Shown piece by piece: positions 25,437 to 34,239 of a stretch of 64,000 bases of DNA. Positions within the stretch are counted from its first letter, which is position 1. Each line of letters starts with the position of its first letter. The DNA is from Dictyobacter formicarum (lineage in GTDB: Bacteria; Chloroflexota; Ktedonobacteria; Ktedonobacterales; Ktedonobacteraceae), in NCBI RefSeq assembly GCF_016587435.1, contig NZ_BNJJ01000003.1:248001-312000 (forward strand), read 5' to 3'. The position numbers and the translations under genes were made by a program. The notes beneath the pieces are model-generated. The model worked only from the letters and a program-made list of their open reading frames with translations. It made no database searches and was not told where the DNA came from.

Positions 25437-28400
25437 ATGACCACGCATAAAGTATTTGAAACAAATAATATACCGCATCCAAAAGAAAAATTATTGATTG
25501 GAAATCTGCTCGATTTGCAGTCTGGACGGCGCGTCCAGGATATGATGAAACTGGCCCGCGAGTATGGGCCCATCTATCAACTCAATATGCCCGGGCGTTC
25601 CCTGATCATTACCTCTGGCTATGAACTGGTCAAAGAACTCTCGGATGAAACCCGCTTTGACAAGAAGGTCTGGACTCCCCTGCAGAACGTGCGCTCATTT
25701 GCGGGCGATGGCCTCTTTACCTCCTGGACCCAGGAACCTAACTGGCATAAGGCCCATGATATCCTGCTGCCAAACTTCAGCATGCGGGCCATGCAGGGCT
25801 ATCTGCCGATGATGGTCGACATTGCTGAACAACTGGTTGGCAAATGGGATCGCCTGAATTCAGACGATGAGATCGATGTACCGGGCGATATGACCCGTCT
25901 GACGTTGGATACCATAGGTCTGTGTGGCTTTGATTATCGCTTTAACTCCTTTTATCGCGAGGATATGCATCCCTTCGTCAATAGTATGGTGCGTGCCCTG
26001 CATGAAGCAATGGAGCGCGGTGGCCGTTTGCCGTTTGAGGATAAGCTGCTCATCCATAAAAATCGCCAGTTCCAGGCCGATATAGAGTTTCTCAATGGCA
26101 TTGTGGACCGTATTATCCAGGAACGCCGTGAGAGCGGCGAAGATTTCTCACAGAAAAAAGATCTGTTGAGCTATATGCTCACAGGAACCGATAAGCAGTC
26201 GGGCGAAAAGCTGGATGATCTCAATATTCGCTATCAGATCATTACGTTCTTGATCGCTGGCCATGAGACAACCAGCGGACTGCTTTCCTTCGCGATCTAC
26301 GAACTCTTACACCATCCGGAGGTGCTGGCCAAAGCGTATGCCGAAGTTGACCGGGTATTGGGCAACGATCTGAGTGCTCGTCCTACCTTTAACCAGGTCA
26401 ATCAACTGCGCTATGTGACACAGATTCTACAAGAGACCCTGCGCCTCTGGCCGACAGCACCCGCCTTCGCAGTTTATCCATTAAAAGATGAAGAGATCAT
26501 CGGAGGCAAATACAAACTCACGAAGAATGAAGATATCGCGGTCCTGATTCCTATGCTCCATCGTGATCCTGCCATCTGGGGCGATAATCCGGATGCATTT
26601 AATCCCGACCACTTTACACTGGAGGCAGAGCAGAGTCGGCCGGCAGATGCCTATAAACCATTCGGGAATGGCCAGCGTGCCTGCATTGGTCGCCAGTTCG
26701 CCATGCAAGAGGCGACGCTGGTACTTGGTATGCTACTGCAACGCTATCATTTCATTGACCATACCAACTATCAATTCAAGATCAAAGAGACGCTGACGAT
26801 TAAACCCGACGATTTCAAAATCAAGGTACGCAAACGTACCGACGCTGAGCGCACGATCGTTGTGCAGCCTCAATCAGAAGAAAGTGCACAAGCCAAAAAA
26901 GAGGCTACCAGAGCCACCCCAAAACCAGCGGTGCCCAGACATGATACCCCACTACTGGTCCTCTTCGGTTCCAACATGGGAACAGCGGAAGACATTGCCA
27001 ATCGCATGGTAGAGGATGCCAATGCATATGGCTTTAAGACCACCATTGCGGGCCTGGATGAATATACGAATAAGCTGCCAACTGAAGGCGCCGTGGTGGT
27101 AGTAACATCCTCGTATAACGGCACCCCTCCAGATAACGCAGAGAAATTCTGTAACTGGCTGCGCTCAGGCGATCTGGTGCAGGATAGCCTGAAGGGTGTG
27201 AAATATATGGTCTTTGGCTGCGGGAACCGCGATTGGTCCGCCACCTTCCAGGCGATTCCACGCCTGATCGACACCAATCTGGAAAAATTCGGCGCCGAGC
27301 GTATCTATGCGCGCGGTGAGGGCGATGCCCGCGAGGACTTCGATGGTCAATTTGAGTCCTGGTATCAGCCACTCTGGCAATCATTGTTTGATCAGTTTGG
27401 AATTGAAGCCAAACTGCCAGAAGTAAACACGGTGGGTTCGGCCTATGAGGTCGAGGTAATCAATGGCCTGCATTCACATCCGCTGATCGAAACCTTTGGG
27501 GCCCGTCCGGCCAGGGTACTGGTCAATCAGGAGCTGTACAGTCCGTCTGCGGAACGCTCGGCTCGCCACATTGAATTCGAACTGCCCGCTGGTGTTAGCT
27601 ATCGTACCGGCTTCCACCTGGGTATCATCCCTCATAATAGCGAGACCATGGTTGCGCGTGTCGCCCGCCATTTCAACTTCGCCAGGGATACATATATCCA
27701 ACTGCGTAAGAGCGACAATCGCAAATCTAATCTACCAGTTGAAATGCCGATCTCAGTTTATAGCTTGCTGCGCGATTATGTCGAGCTACAGGATGTGGCA
27801 ACGCGCAAGCAGATCAAGGCCATGGCGGACTTTACCCAGTGTCCACCCGATAAAAAGAAGCTACAGGCCCTTTCTGGCGAAGATGAGGCCAGCGTCGCCC
27901 TGTATAAGACAGAGGTGCTGGCAAAGCGCAAATCGATCATCGACCTGCTGGAAGAGTTTCCAGCCTGCGAACTGCCATTTAACGCCTATCTGGAATTGCT
28001 CTCGATGATGCGTCCGCGCTACTATTCTATCTCGTCCTCACCATTGCAGGACGAACAGCGCTGTAGCATTACGGTAGCGGTGGTCGATGCCCCGGCGCGC
28101 TCGGGCCATGGCCAGTACCAGGGTGTCTGCTCAAACTATCTGGGTCGCCAGCAAGTAGGGGATCAGATTAACGCATTCATCCAGGATACGCGCTCAACCT
28201 TTATGCTGCCAGAAGATCCAACTATTCCTTTGATTATGGTTGGACCAGGCACTGGTGTGGCTCCGTTCCGCGGCTTCTTGCAAGAACGCGACGCGCTCAA
28301 AGCACGGGGAAAAAACGTTGGCGAATCGCTGCTTTTCTTTGGCTGCCGCCATCCTGAGCACGATTTCCTGTATGCAGATGAGTTTAAAGCCTTGCAGGCC

Positions 28401-28685
28401 CGGGGTATTACCGAACTGATCACCGCCTTCTCACGCTGGGAAGGACACGACAAAATGTATGTTCAGAATCAGATCCTTAAGCACAAAGATCGTGTCTGGG
28501 AGCTTATTCAACAGGGCGCGGTCATCTATGTCTGTGGCGATGCCGGTAATATGGCACCAGATGTGCGCCAGGGCTTTGTGACTCTCTACCAGGAGAAAAC
28601 AGGCAGCTCGCCCGAGGTGGCTGAACAATGGCTCAATGAGCAGACCAGCAACGGACGCTATCTTGTCGATGTCTGGCCCGCGTAA
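25437..28685 (+). CDS. Self-sufficient cytochrome P450:NADPH reductase, CYP102 family
   Basis: The 1082-aa fusion aligns end to end with P450 BM3 (CYP102A1), a fatty-acid hydroxylase. The heme domain (about 1-470) has AGHETTS at 274-280, ExxR at Glu333/Arg336 and the heme thiolate Cys416 in FGNGQRACIG. FMN (about 495-640) and FAD/NADPH (about 675-1082) domains follow, with RYYSISSSP and GPGTGVAPFRG. Phe94 corresponds to BM3 Phe87, and Arg54 to Arg47 at the substrate mouth, but the BM3 Tyr51 position is Ile58, so fatty-acid carboxylate anchoring may differ. Two CYP102 enzymes from Ktedonobacter racemifer are, from memory, already characterised. GGAGG lies 11 bases before the start. Confidence 0.97.
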   Translation: MTTHKVFETNNIPHPKEKLLIGNLLDLQSGRRVQDMMKLAREYGPIYQLNMPGRSLIITSGYELVKELSDETRFDKKVWTPLQNVRSFAGDGLFTSWTQEPNWHKAHDILLPNFSMRAMQGYLPMMVDIAEQLVGKWDRLNSDDEIDVPGDMTRLTLDTIGLCGFDYRFNSFYREDMHPFVNSMVRALHEAMERGGRLPFEDKLLIHKNRQFQADIEFLNGIVDRIIQERRESGEDFSQKKDLLSYMLTGTDKQSGEKLDDLNIRYQIITFLIAGHETTSGLLSFAIYELLHHPEVLAKAYAEVDRVLGNDLSARPTFNQVNQLRYVTQILQETLRLWPTAPAFAVYPLKDEEIIGGKYKLTKNEDIAVLIPMLHRDPAIWGDNPDAFNPDHFTLEAEQSRPADAYKPFGNGQRACIGRQFAMQEATLVLGMLLQRYHFIDHTNYQFKIKETLTIKPDDFKIKVRKRTDAERTIVVQPQSEESAQAKKEATRATPKPAVPRHDTPLLVLFGSNMGTAEDIANRMVEDANAYGFKTTIAGLDEYTNKLPTEGAVVVVTSSYNGTPPDNAEKFCNWLRSGDLVQDSLKGVKYMVFGCGNRDWSATFQAIPRLIDTNLEKFGAERIYARGEGDAREDFDGQFESWYQPLWQSLFDQFGIEAKLPEVNTVGSAYEVEVINGLHSHPLIETFGARPARVLVNQELYSPSAERSARHIEFELPAGVSYRTGFHLGIIPHNSETMVARVARHFNFARDTYIQLRKSDNRKSNLPVEMPISVYSLLRDYVELQDVATRKQIKAMADFTQCPPDKKKLQALSGEDEASVALYKTEVLAKRKSIIDLLEEFPACELPFNAYLELLSMMRPRYYSISSSPLQDEQRCSITVAVVDAPARSGHGQYQGVCSNYLGRQQVGDQINAFIQDTRSTFMLPEDPTIPLIMVGPGTGVAPFRGFLQERDALKARGKNVGESLLFFGCRHPEHDFLYADEFKALQARGITELITAFSRWEGHDKMYVQNQILKHKDRVWELIQQGAVIYVCGDAGNMAPDVRQGFVTLYQEKTGSSPEVAEQWLNEQTSNGRYLVDVWPA

Positions 28686-28702
28686 TCACAATCAAATCTA
28701 AT

Positions 28703-28746
28703 AAAAAGCCCGGAATGGCGGATGAAAACCCCATCCCGGGCTTTTT
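28703..28746 (+). terminator. Intrinsic terminator after the P450 gene
   Basis: AAAAAGCCCGG and CCGGGCTTTTT form an 11-bp stem whose 3' arm ends in the T-run, 17 bases after the stop codon. Confidence 0.85.
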
Positions 28747-28840
28747 ATTATCTAGCATCTTTTTCTGAAAAATTTTAAATCCATGGAAAACGTTGTCTTT
28801 TTGGGAATATTGGCCAACCATCGATTCGTTATTACAAAAA

Positions 28841-28873
28841 GTGAAGATTGCAGTCAAACTAAATTATCTTCAC
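28841..28873. promoter_or_regulatory. Inverted repeat upstream of the aldo/keto reductase, possible operator
   Basis: GTGAAGAT and ATCTTCAC are separated by 17 bases, 38 bases before the coding start. The spacing fits a dimeric regulator. No promoter pair of correct spacing was found, so this is weak. Confidence 0.3.
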
Positions 28874-28911
28874 TGTGCCCACTATAGTATTTTTAAAGAA
28901 TGAGGTTTTCA

Positions 28912-29883
28912 ATGGAATATACCTATCTTGGCCGCACAGGACTGAAAGTTAGCCGCTTCTGCCTGGGTACAATGAACTTTGGCCCTCAGACCAGCGAGGC
29001 TGATAGCTTTGCGATAATGGATCGTGCTCTTGAGCATGGCATAAATTTCTTTGATACAGCTAACGTCTATGGTGGAAAAAAAGGCGAGGGCGTGACCGAG
29101 CAAATTCTGGGTCGCTGGTTTGCGCAGGGCGGTGGTCGCCGTGAAAAGGTTGTTCTGGCCACCAAAGTATATGGAGATATGGGCGAGTGGCCCAATAACT
29201 CCCGGCTGTCAGCGCGCCACATTCGCCAGGCCTGTGAAAACAGCCTGCGCCGCATGAAAACCGATCACATCGATCTCTATCAGATGCACCATATCGATCG
29301 CCAGACCCCCTGGGAAGAGATCTGGCAGGCCATGGAGCAGCTGGTGCGCGAAGGGAAAATCACCTACGTTGGCAGCAGTAACTTTGCTGGCTGGAACATC
29401 ACACAGGCCAATGAGATCGCCAAAAACCGTCATTTCATGGGTCTGGTTTCGGAGCAGAGCCTCTACAACCTGAACGCACGTATGATCGAGCTAGAAGTGA
29501 TTCCGGTCTGTAAAGAGTACGGCCTGGGCATTATCCCCTGGAGCCCACTCGCTGGTGGACTACTGGGTGGTGCGCTACAGAAAACGTCTGAAGGCCGACG
29601 CAGCGATGCCAATATGCAGAAGAACATCGAGAAGAATCGCTCGAAGCTAGAGGCATATGAAAAGCTCTGCGCCCAACTCGACGCCGAGCCAGCCCATGTC
29701 GCCCTGGCCTGGTTGCACAGCAATCCAGTGGTAACGGCTCCAATTATCGGACCACGCACCATCGAGCAACTGGATGGCACCATGCGCGTCCTGGACATCC
29801 ACCTGAGCGATGAAACCCTGAAACAACTCGACGAAATCTTCCCCGGCCCCGGCGGACAGGCCCCTGAAGCCTACGCCTGGTAA
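28912..29883 (+). CDS. Aldo/keto reductase
   Basis: ATG 28912 is preferred because ATGAGG stands five bases upstream and the protein then starts MEYTYLGRTGLKVSRFCLGTM, the family beginning. The 323-aa TIM-barrel protein has the catalytic tetrad: Asp in FFDTANVYG, its Tyr, Lys in LATKVYG and His in YQMHHID. NADPH-binding residues lie near the end (GPRTIEQLD). It belongs to the YghZ/Tas-like group of AKRs that reduce aldehydes such as methylglyoxal or sugar derivatives. The gene has its own terminators on both sides and is not clearly tied to the P450. Confidence 0.93.
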   Translation: MEYTYLGRTGLKVSRFCLGTMNFGPQTSEADSFAIMDRALEHGINFFDTANVYGGKKGEGVTEQILGRWFAQGGGRREKVVLATKVYGDMGEWPNNSRLSARHIRQACENSLRRMKTDHIDLYQMHHIDRQTPWEEIWQAMEQLVREGKITYVGSSNFAGWNITQANEIAKNRHFMGLVSEQSLYNLNARMIELEVIPVCKEYGLGIIPWSPLAGGLLGGALQKTSEGRRSDANMQKNIEKNRSKLEAYEKLCAQLDAEPAHVALAWLHSNPVVTAPIIGPRTIEQLDGTMRVLDIHLSDETLKQLDEIFPGPGGQAPEAYAW

Positions 29884-29916
29884 TCGCTCACCCCATAACT
29901 GAAGCAAACAGACAAA

Positions 29917-29964
29917 AGACAGGTGCCGGCCAGATTGTCAGGTCTGGCCGGCACCTGTCTTTAT
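29917..29964 (+). terminator. Intrinsic terminator after the aldo/keto reductase gene
   Basis: AGACAGGTGCCGGCCAGA pairs with TCTGGCCGGCACCTGTCT around an eight-base loop, followed by TTTAT. The 18-bp stem lies 33 bases after the stop codon. Confidence 0.8.
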
Positions 29965-30053
29965 CCACTGATAAACCAACTGGCACATGAAATATATCAG
30001 ATCCATAACCTAATATATCATGATCAACCAATCGATAGAGTATTCCGGATTAT

Positions 30054-30089
30054 AAAACAAAACACCAGAATCAATATTGATTCTGGTGT
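30054..30089 (-). terminator. Terminator of tRNA-Asp
   Basis: Bases 30062-30089 form a perfect 28-bp palindrome (ACACCAGAATCAAT half). On the minus strand it is followed by TTTGTTTT, as expected 20 bases after the tRNA 3' end. Confidence 0.75.
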
Positions 30090-30109
30090 GTTTCTGAGGT
30101 AACTTCAAA

Positions 30110-30183
30110 CGGAACCGACGGGATTCGAACCCGCGGTCTTCTGCGTGACAGGCAGACATGTTAGGCCACTACACCACGGCTCC
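30110..30183 (-). tRNA. tRNA-Asp(GTC)
   Basis: On the minus strand the acceptor stem is GGAGCCG with CGGTTCC and discriminator G. The anticodon stem TCTGC/GCAGA encloses CTGTCAC, anticodon GTC. The T-arm reads GGGTTCGAATCCC. CCA is not encoded. Confidence 0.96.
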
Positions 30184-30310
30184 ATCTCTTGATGCTTGCG
30201 GCACTTTTGGAGTACCACTTGCGTGAATAGATAATATCAGAGCAAGCTCATCCTGTCAACCCCTTTATTGATCAATTTTGATAACTCAACAAAAAAAGGG
30301 CATAACTACG

Positions 30311-30340
30311 TTGACTCGCTTCATTTGTCAATGTTATGAT
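30311..30340 (+). promoter_or_regulatory. Promoter of the first LacI gene
   Basis: TTGACT (30311-30316) and TATGAT (30335-30340) are 18 bases apart, giving a start near 30347 and a leader of about 66 bases. TTGATCAATTTTGATAA, a partial repeat, lies upstream near 30268. Confidence 0.5.
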
Positions 30341-30412
30341 CCCTTTAAGGATACGTTTTAACTTTCCTTGCTGTATCTCAAATGAATAGAAGTGTGGGAA
30401 AAAGACGACACG

Positions 30413-31501
30413 ATGACGGTACATTTAAAGGATATTGCAGCCTATACCGGGGTTTCAATTAAAACAGTCTCAAATGTAATCAATGGAAATTATGCTCGCG
30501 TGGGTCCCGAAACACGGGCGATGGTGCTGGCAGCCATTGAAAAATTGAATTACCAACCCAATATCGCTGCACGACAATTACGTAAGGCCCGTGTCGGGGT
30601 GCTGGCCTATGCCATTCCCGATATTCGCAATCCGTATTTCACTGAAATCGGCGATATTATGACCAAAATAGCCGAAGAACATAAATATACGTTGCTCCTC
30701 GACTATACCTATGGGCCACGCGATCCAGAGCCTGATGGCAAGATCCGCTATAGCGATTATGCCTATGGCTCGCTTGAGAAGGAGCTCAGTGTCATTAAAG
30801 GTCTGCGCCCACACCTGATCGACGGCGTCATACTTGATCCTCAGGCTTTGACAATTGATGATATTAAAATAGAAGAGGTAAAAGGGCCACTGGTGCTCTT
30901 AGGAGAACGCCTGTTTGGTGCCCCTTTTGATCATGTGCTCATCGATAATGTGCAGGCAGCCTATCAGGCTACAAAACATCTACTGGCTATTGGTAAGCGC
31001 CGTATCGCCGTCATTGGCGCGCAGGAAACGCAGAGCCAGGCTCCTTCCCTGCGCGTGAAAGGTTATACCCGGGCTTTACAGGAGGCCAATAGAGAAATCG
31101 ATGAAAACCTGATGATTAGTGGTGGCTATTGGCATCGTTCCGATGGAGCCAATGCCATGCGCTATTTACTCACATTAGATAATCCACCCGATGCGGTCTT
31201 CTGCTTCAATGATCTAATGGCGCTGGGAGCGCTCTCAGTCATCAACGCCCGCGGGCTCAGGATTCCTGAAGATATAGCCGTTATGGGCTTTGACAATATC
31301 GAAGAGGGACAGTATGCGTATCCAGCATTATCAACCATTTCACCTTCCAAGGAAGAGATTAGTCGCCTGGCGGTCTCCTTACTCATAGGCAGAATCAAAG
31401 GTACCCGCACGCAGGAACCAGAATGTCTTCATGTCCCATTTGAATTGTGCATTCGCGCAAGCACCGTTCGCAGTCCCGCCAACGTACAAATATCTACATA
31501 A
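30413..31501 (+). CDS. LacI-family transcriptional regulator 1
   Basis: The start at 30413 (MTVHLKDIAAYTGVS) matches the family beginning; a GTG 21 bases earlier is possible. Residues 1-58 are the LacI headpiece with helix-turn-helix (TGVSIKTVSNVINGNYARV) and hinge helix (NIAARQLRKARV). The rest is a periplasmic-binding-like sensor (VLAYAIPDIRNPYF ... DNVQAAYQATKHLL ... VMGFDNIEEGQYAYPALSTI). The ligand is probably a sugar or sugar acid. It sits at the left edge of the carbohydrate locus, facing the Gfo/Idh/MocA gene that ends at 31630. Confidence 0.93.
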   Translation: MTVHLKDIAAYTGVSIKTVSNVINGNYARVGPETRAMVLAAIEKLNYQPNIAARQLRKARVGVLAYAIPDIRNPYFTEIGDIMTKIAEEHKYTLLLDYTYGPRDPEPDGKIRYSDYAYGSLEKELSVIKGLRPHLIDGVILDPQALTIDDIKIEEVKGPLVLLGERLFGAPFDHVLIDNVQAAYQATKHLLAIGKRRIAVIGAQETQSQAPSLRVKGYTRALQEANREIDENLMISGGYWHRSDGANAMRYLLTLDNPPDAVFCFNDLMALGALSVINARGLRIPEDIAVMGFDNIEEGQYAYPALSTISPSKEEISRLAVSLLIGRIKGTRTQEPECLHVPFELCIRASTVRSPANVQIST

Positions 31502-31629
31502 AATTTTTGAGTACGGATCTTTGAAATGGGGATACTAACTTGCGTTATCCTGTCAGTATCCCTAAAAATTATGCAGCATGCGGTTGAAAATGTCATATTT
31601 GTATCGACATGGCTGCAGTTTACGCAGGC

Positions 31630-32712
31630 TTAATGTGCCAATGCCCAGGGTTGTGTGCTGGTTTTGACCGGCTCACGGGTTTTCAAGGACTGCTGGATCA
31701 TTAAGCTTAGATATTGATCCTGGGCGGCATCCTCCAGGCTATAAAAGTCGGGGCCGCCAGCTACATAACTGGCCATCCTATCCAGGCAGGTCGCGATCGC
31801 GATCTCATCATCATTCAGTCGCCCGGGAATAAAAGGATTGCGATAGATCCACTCGCCTCCAGCCATATAGCCGCGATGAAAATAACCTTCTAAATTGCCA
31901 ATTTTATTGGAATCTTGTCGCACTAACTCGTACTGGATGGGGGTAAGGATATCTTCAAGATAACGTACTTGAGTATTATTGATTTCCCCGCGGTCTCCAC
32001 GCACAAGAACGCGTGATGAGCGAACCCAGGAACGATATTGATCGCTACAAAAATCATAGACGCCTAATTTATCACCAAAGTCCAGGTATGCAAGAACCTG
32101 TTGTGAAGGGAAGTTTGTATCCTCAGCAGGCAGGCCAGCACGGGTTGGTCCAGCAGCAAGGGGTGAGGTGAATTCATGGGCGAAGATCTGCGCGTTCTCA
32201 AATTGAATGCCAAGAAACTTGCGCATAAGATTCATGCCATGATAATCGTGTCCCACGGAAACTTGAGCCTGCGAAATCGTCCCGAGCTTGCCTGAATGGG
32301 CCAGTGCGATTCGTGCAGCATTCAAAGGATGAAAGTGATATTGCTCGGCGATCTGAATTTTTGCCCGCCGCTTCTGTGCAAAATCGTATAAGTCGAGAAG
32401 TGTTTTCAGATCTTGCGTAGGTGGCGTTTCTGACAGAACAGGAATACCTTGTTCTACCAGTTGGCGAATAAACAAGGGATTAACGGACCTCGGGAGGGAG
32501 AGAAACATGAAATCTCTCTCTGATGCTGGTAGCAGTTCTTCAAGCGTCCGGTAGGTTTTGACATGCCATTTCTCCTCGATCGCTTGCCCTTTGGCTTCAT
32601 CCCGCACGACTATCCCCCCTACCTGAAAGCGTTCTGGCATTAAGTATGCAATCCGTAAAAAAGCCTGGATGCGAAAACCACCACCAACAATATCGAAGCG
32701 AATGGGATTCAT
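31630..32712 (-). CDS. Gfo/Idh/MocA-family oxidoreductase 1
   Basis: The 360-aa protein has an N-terminal Rossmann part (RFDIVGGGFRIQAFLRIA), in which the usual GxGxxG is altered to VGGGFR, and a C-terminal sheet domain. The family EKP motif is replaced by SETPPT near residue 94, so the catalytic Lys is missing. Family members oxidise sugars or glycosides with NAD(P). Loss of this Lys suggests another activity or a non-standard catalyst. AAGAGGAAC lies before the ATG. The gene is divergent from the second LacI gene and is likely controlled from the same 249-bp region. Confidence 0.82.
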   Translation of the reverse strand: MNPIRFDIVGGGFRIQAFLRIAYLMPERFQVGGIVVRDEAKGQAIEEKWHVKTYRTLEELLPASERDFMFLSLPRSVNPLFIRQLVEQGIPVLSETPPTQDLKTLLDLYDFAQKRRAKIQIAEQYHFHPLNAARIALAHSGKLGTISQAQVSVGHDYHGMNLMRKFLGIQFENAQIFAHEFTSPLAAGPTRAGLPAEDTNFPSQQVLAYLDFGDKLGVYDFCSDQYRSWVRSSRVLVRGDRGEINNTQVRYLEDILTPIQYELVRQDSNKIGNLEGYFHRGYMAGGEWIYRNPFIPGRLNDDEIAIATCLDRMASYVAGGPDFYSLEDAAQDQYLSLMIQQSLKTREPVKTSTQPWALAH

Positions 32713-32859
32713 AAGTTCCTCTTATCCTTTCAATCTGATGTCTTCGTACTTTCAAGCAGAGAACAGTGAAAAAGCAGCAAAGCAAATAGGTAGATAATAA
32801 TGATAGAGGAGTCAAAGTAACATTGTCAACGGCAAATACTGGATATTTTCACAATAGTA

Positions 32860-32888
32860 TTGACAATTGCTGATTTACTGGGTATGCT
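32860..32888 (+). promoter_or_regulatory. Promoter of the second LacI gene
   Basis: TTGACA (32860-32865) and TATGCT (32883-32888) are separated by 17 bases. The start point, near 32895, falls within the first AAAAACGTTTTT palindrome. Confidence 0.6.
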
Positions 32889-32891
32889 TTG

Positions 32892-32916
32892 AAAAACGTT
32901 TTTGAAAAACGTTTTT
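32892..32916. promoter_or_regulatory. Double LacI-type operator
   Basis: AAAAACGTTTTT occurs twice, at 32892-32903 and 32905-32916, one base apart. Central CG palindromes with A/T arms are typical of LacI-family sites. They cover the likely transcription start of the LacI gene at 32962, so it probably represses itself, and they could also affect the divergent Gfo/Idh/MocA gene. Confidence 0.7.
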
Positions 32917-32961
32917 GTCTTCCTTAAAAGGGTAAGGATACGACAAAAGAGTAAGGATGCG

Positions 32962-34056
32962 ATGATGCGCCGAAAGTCTGTTACCATTCGGGATGTTGCT
33001 CAGCTGGCTCAGGTATCGATCAGTACCGTTTCGCAAGTCCTGAATGGAAATAATCAATACGTCGGAGAAGCCAAACGAGATCGTGTTCTGGCTGCAGTTC
33101 AAGCACTGCAGTATCGTCCGAATGCGATCGCCCGCAGTATGGTTAAGCGACGAACAGCAACAGTGGGTATTATGATCACCTCTGTTATGGGCAATCTTTT
33201 TATACCCATTGTTGAATGCATACAGGAAGTATTGCATCCCCTCGGCTATAATATCATCCTGGCAAGCACTCCTGATGTAGAGAGTGAGATCCAGGCGATT
33301 GAGACCTTAAAAGCACAACAGGTTGATGGCTTTATTTTTATGTCTTTCAGGTCTTCACGTTCACAGTATCGATCTGACCACCTTTTACATCTAAAAGAGG
33401 AGGAAATACCATTTGTTGTGATCAATCGTCCTCTGGAGAAAGACTATGATCTCAACCAGATACAGTTTAATGAATGGGAAACAGGCTATCTTGCTACAAA
33501 GCATCTCATAAATCTGGGCCATACCTCTATTGCCACTATCGGTGGCCCTCTCGACCATGTTCCACCATGGAGGAGTGCTATGGAGCGCCAGCGAGGCTGG
33601 CTAGAGGCACTCAAAGAGCAAGATCTAGAGGTAGTGCCAGAATGGATCTGCGATGGACGTTATAGCTATGAAGGAGGGTATAAGGCAGCCCAACAGCTAC
33701 TGAAACATTGGGAAAAGGAGCAGAGACGACCAACAGCCATCTTTGTTGCCAATGAACACATGGCCTTAGGAGCACTAAGAGCATTCTACTATCACGGAGT
33801 ACGGGTGCCCCATGACATAGCTCTGGTTACAGTAGGAGATCCAGCATATGCGGCACATATGTTTCCTGCACTGACAACATTCTCCCATCCGCTTAAAGAA
33901 GCAGGGCATATTGCCACACACATCTTACTTGACCAGCTACATTCCTCTGATACCTTATCAACATCAATACAAAACATAGTGCTCAGCTATCAAATGCATA
34001 TACGTGAGTCTTGCGGAGCCATTCCAGAACCTATTGAGTTCCGTTCAAACGCCTGA
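32962..34056 (+). CDS. LacI-family transcriptional regulator 2
   Basis: ATG 32962 (MMRRKSVTIRDVAQLAQVS) is preferred over a TTG at 32902, which lies inside the operator; TAAGGA precedes it. The protein of 364 residues has the LacI HTH (QVSISTVSQVLNGNNQYVGE), hinge helix (NAIARSMVKRRTATVG) and sensor domain (VMGNLFIPIVECIQEV ... NEWETGYLATKHLINLGH ... NEHMALGALRAF). Its likely operators are the CG-centred palindromes at 32892-32916 and at 34106, the latter before the ABC transporter operon directly downstream, so it is the best candidate for the repressor of that operon. Confidence 0.93.
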   Translation: MMRRKSVTIRDVAQLAQVSISTVSQVLNGNNQYVGEAKRDRVLAAVQALQYRPNAIARSMVKRRTATVGIMITSVMGNLFIPIVECIQEVLHPLGYNIILASTPDVESEIQAIETLKAQQVDGFIFMSFRSSRSQYRSDHLLHLKEEEIPFVVINRPLEKDYDLNQIQFNEWETGYLATKHLINLGHTSIATIGGPLDHVPPWRSAMERQRGWLEALKEQDLEVVPEWICDGRYSYEGGYKAAQQLLKHWEKEQRRPTAIFVANEHMALGALRAFYYHGVRVPHDIALVTVGDPAYAAHMFPALTTFSHPLKEAGHIATHILLDQLHSSDTLSTSIQNIVLSYQMHIRESCGAIPEPIEFRSNA

Positions 34057-34087
34057 ACACTTTTATTTCGTTTCTCTTTAAGGGGTT

Positions 34088-34116
34088 TATAATAAGCTTT
34101 TTAGTAAACGTTTTCT
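34088..34116 (+). promoter_or_regulatory. -10 element and LacI-type operator before the ABC transporter operon
   Basis: TATAAT lies at 34088-34093 and the palindrome AAACGTTT at 34106-34113 (within GTAAACGTTTTC), matching the core of the operators at 32892-32916. The operator covers the expected start point. No good -35 was found. A leader of about 140 bases follows. Confidence 0.55.
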
Positions 34117-34239
34117 TTACACAAGAAAGAAAGGAGGACTTTTATACACCCATAGTAACCGTCGTTTTTGTATAGCTATTTTCATAGAGACAGCCCAGTC
34201 AAGTTGTATCTTGATCTAATACATTATTCAAGGAGGAAT

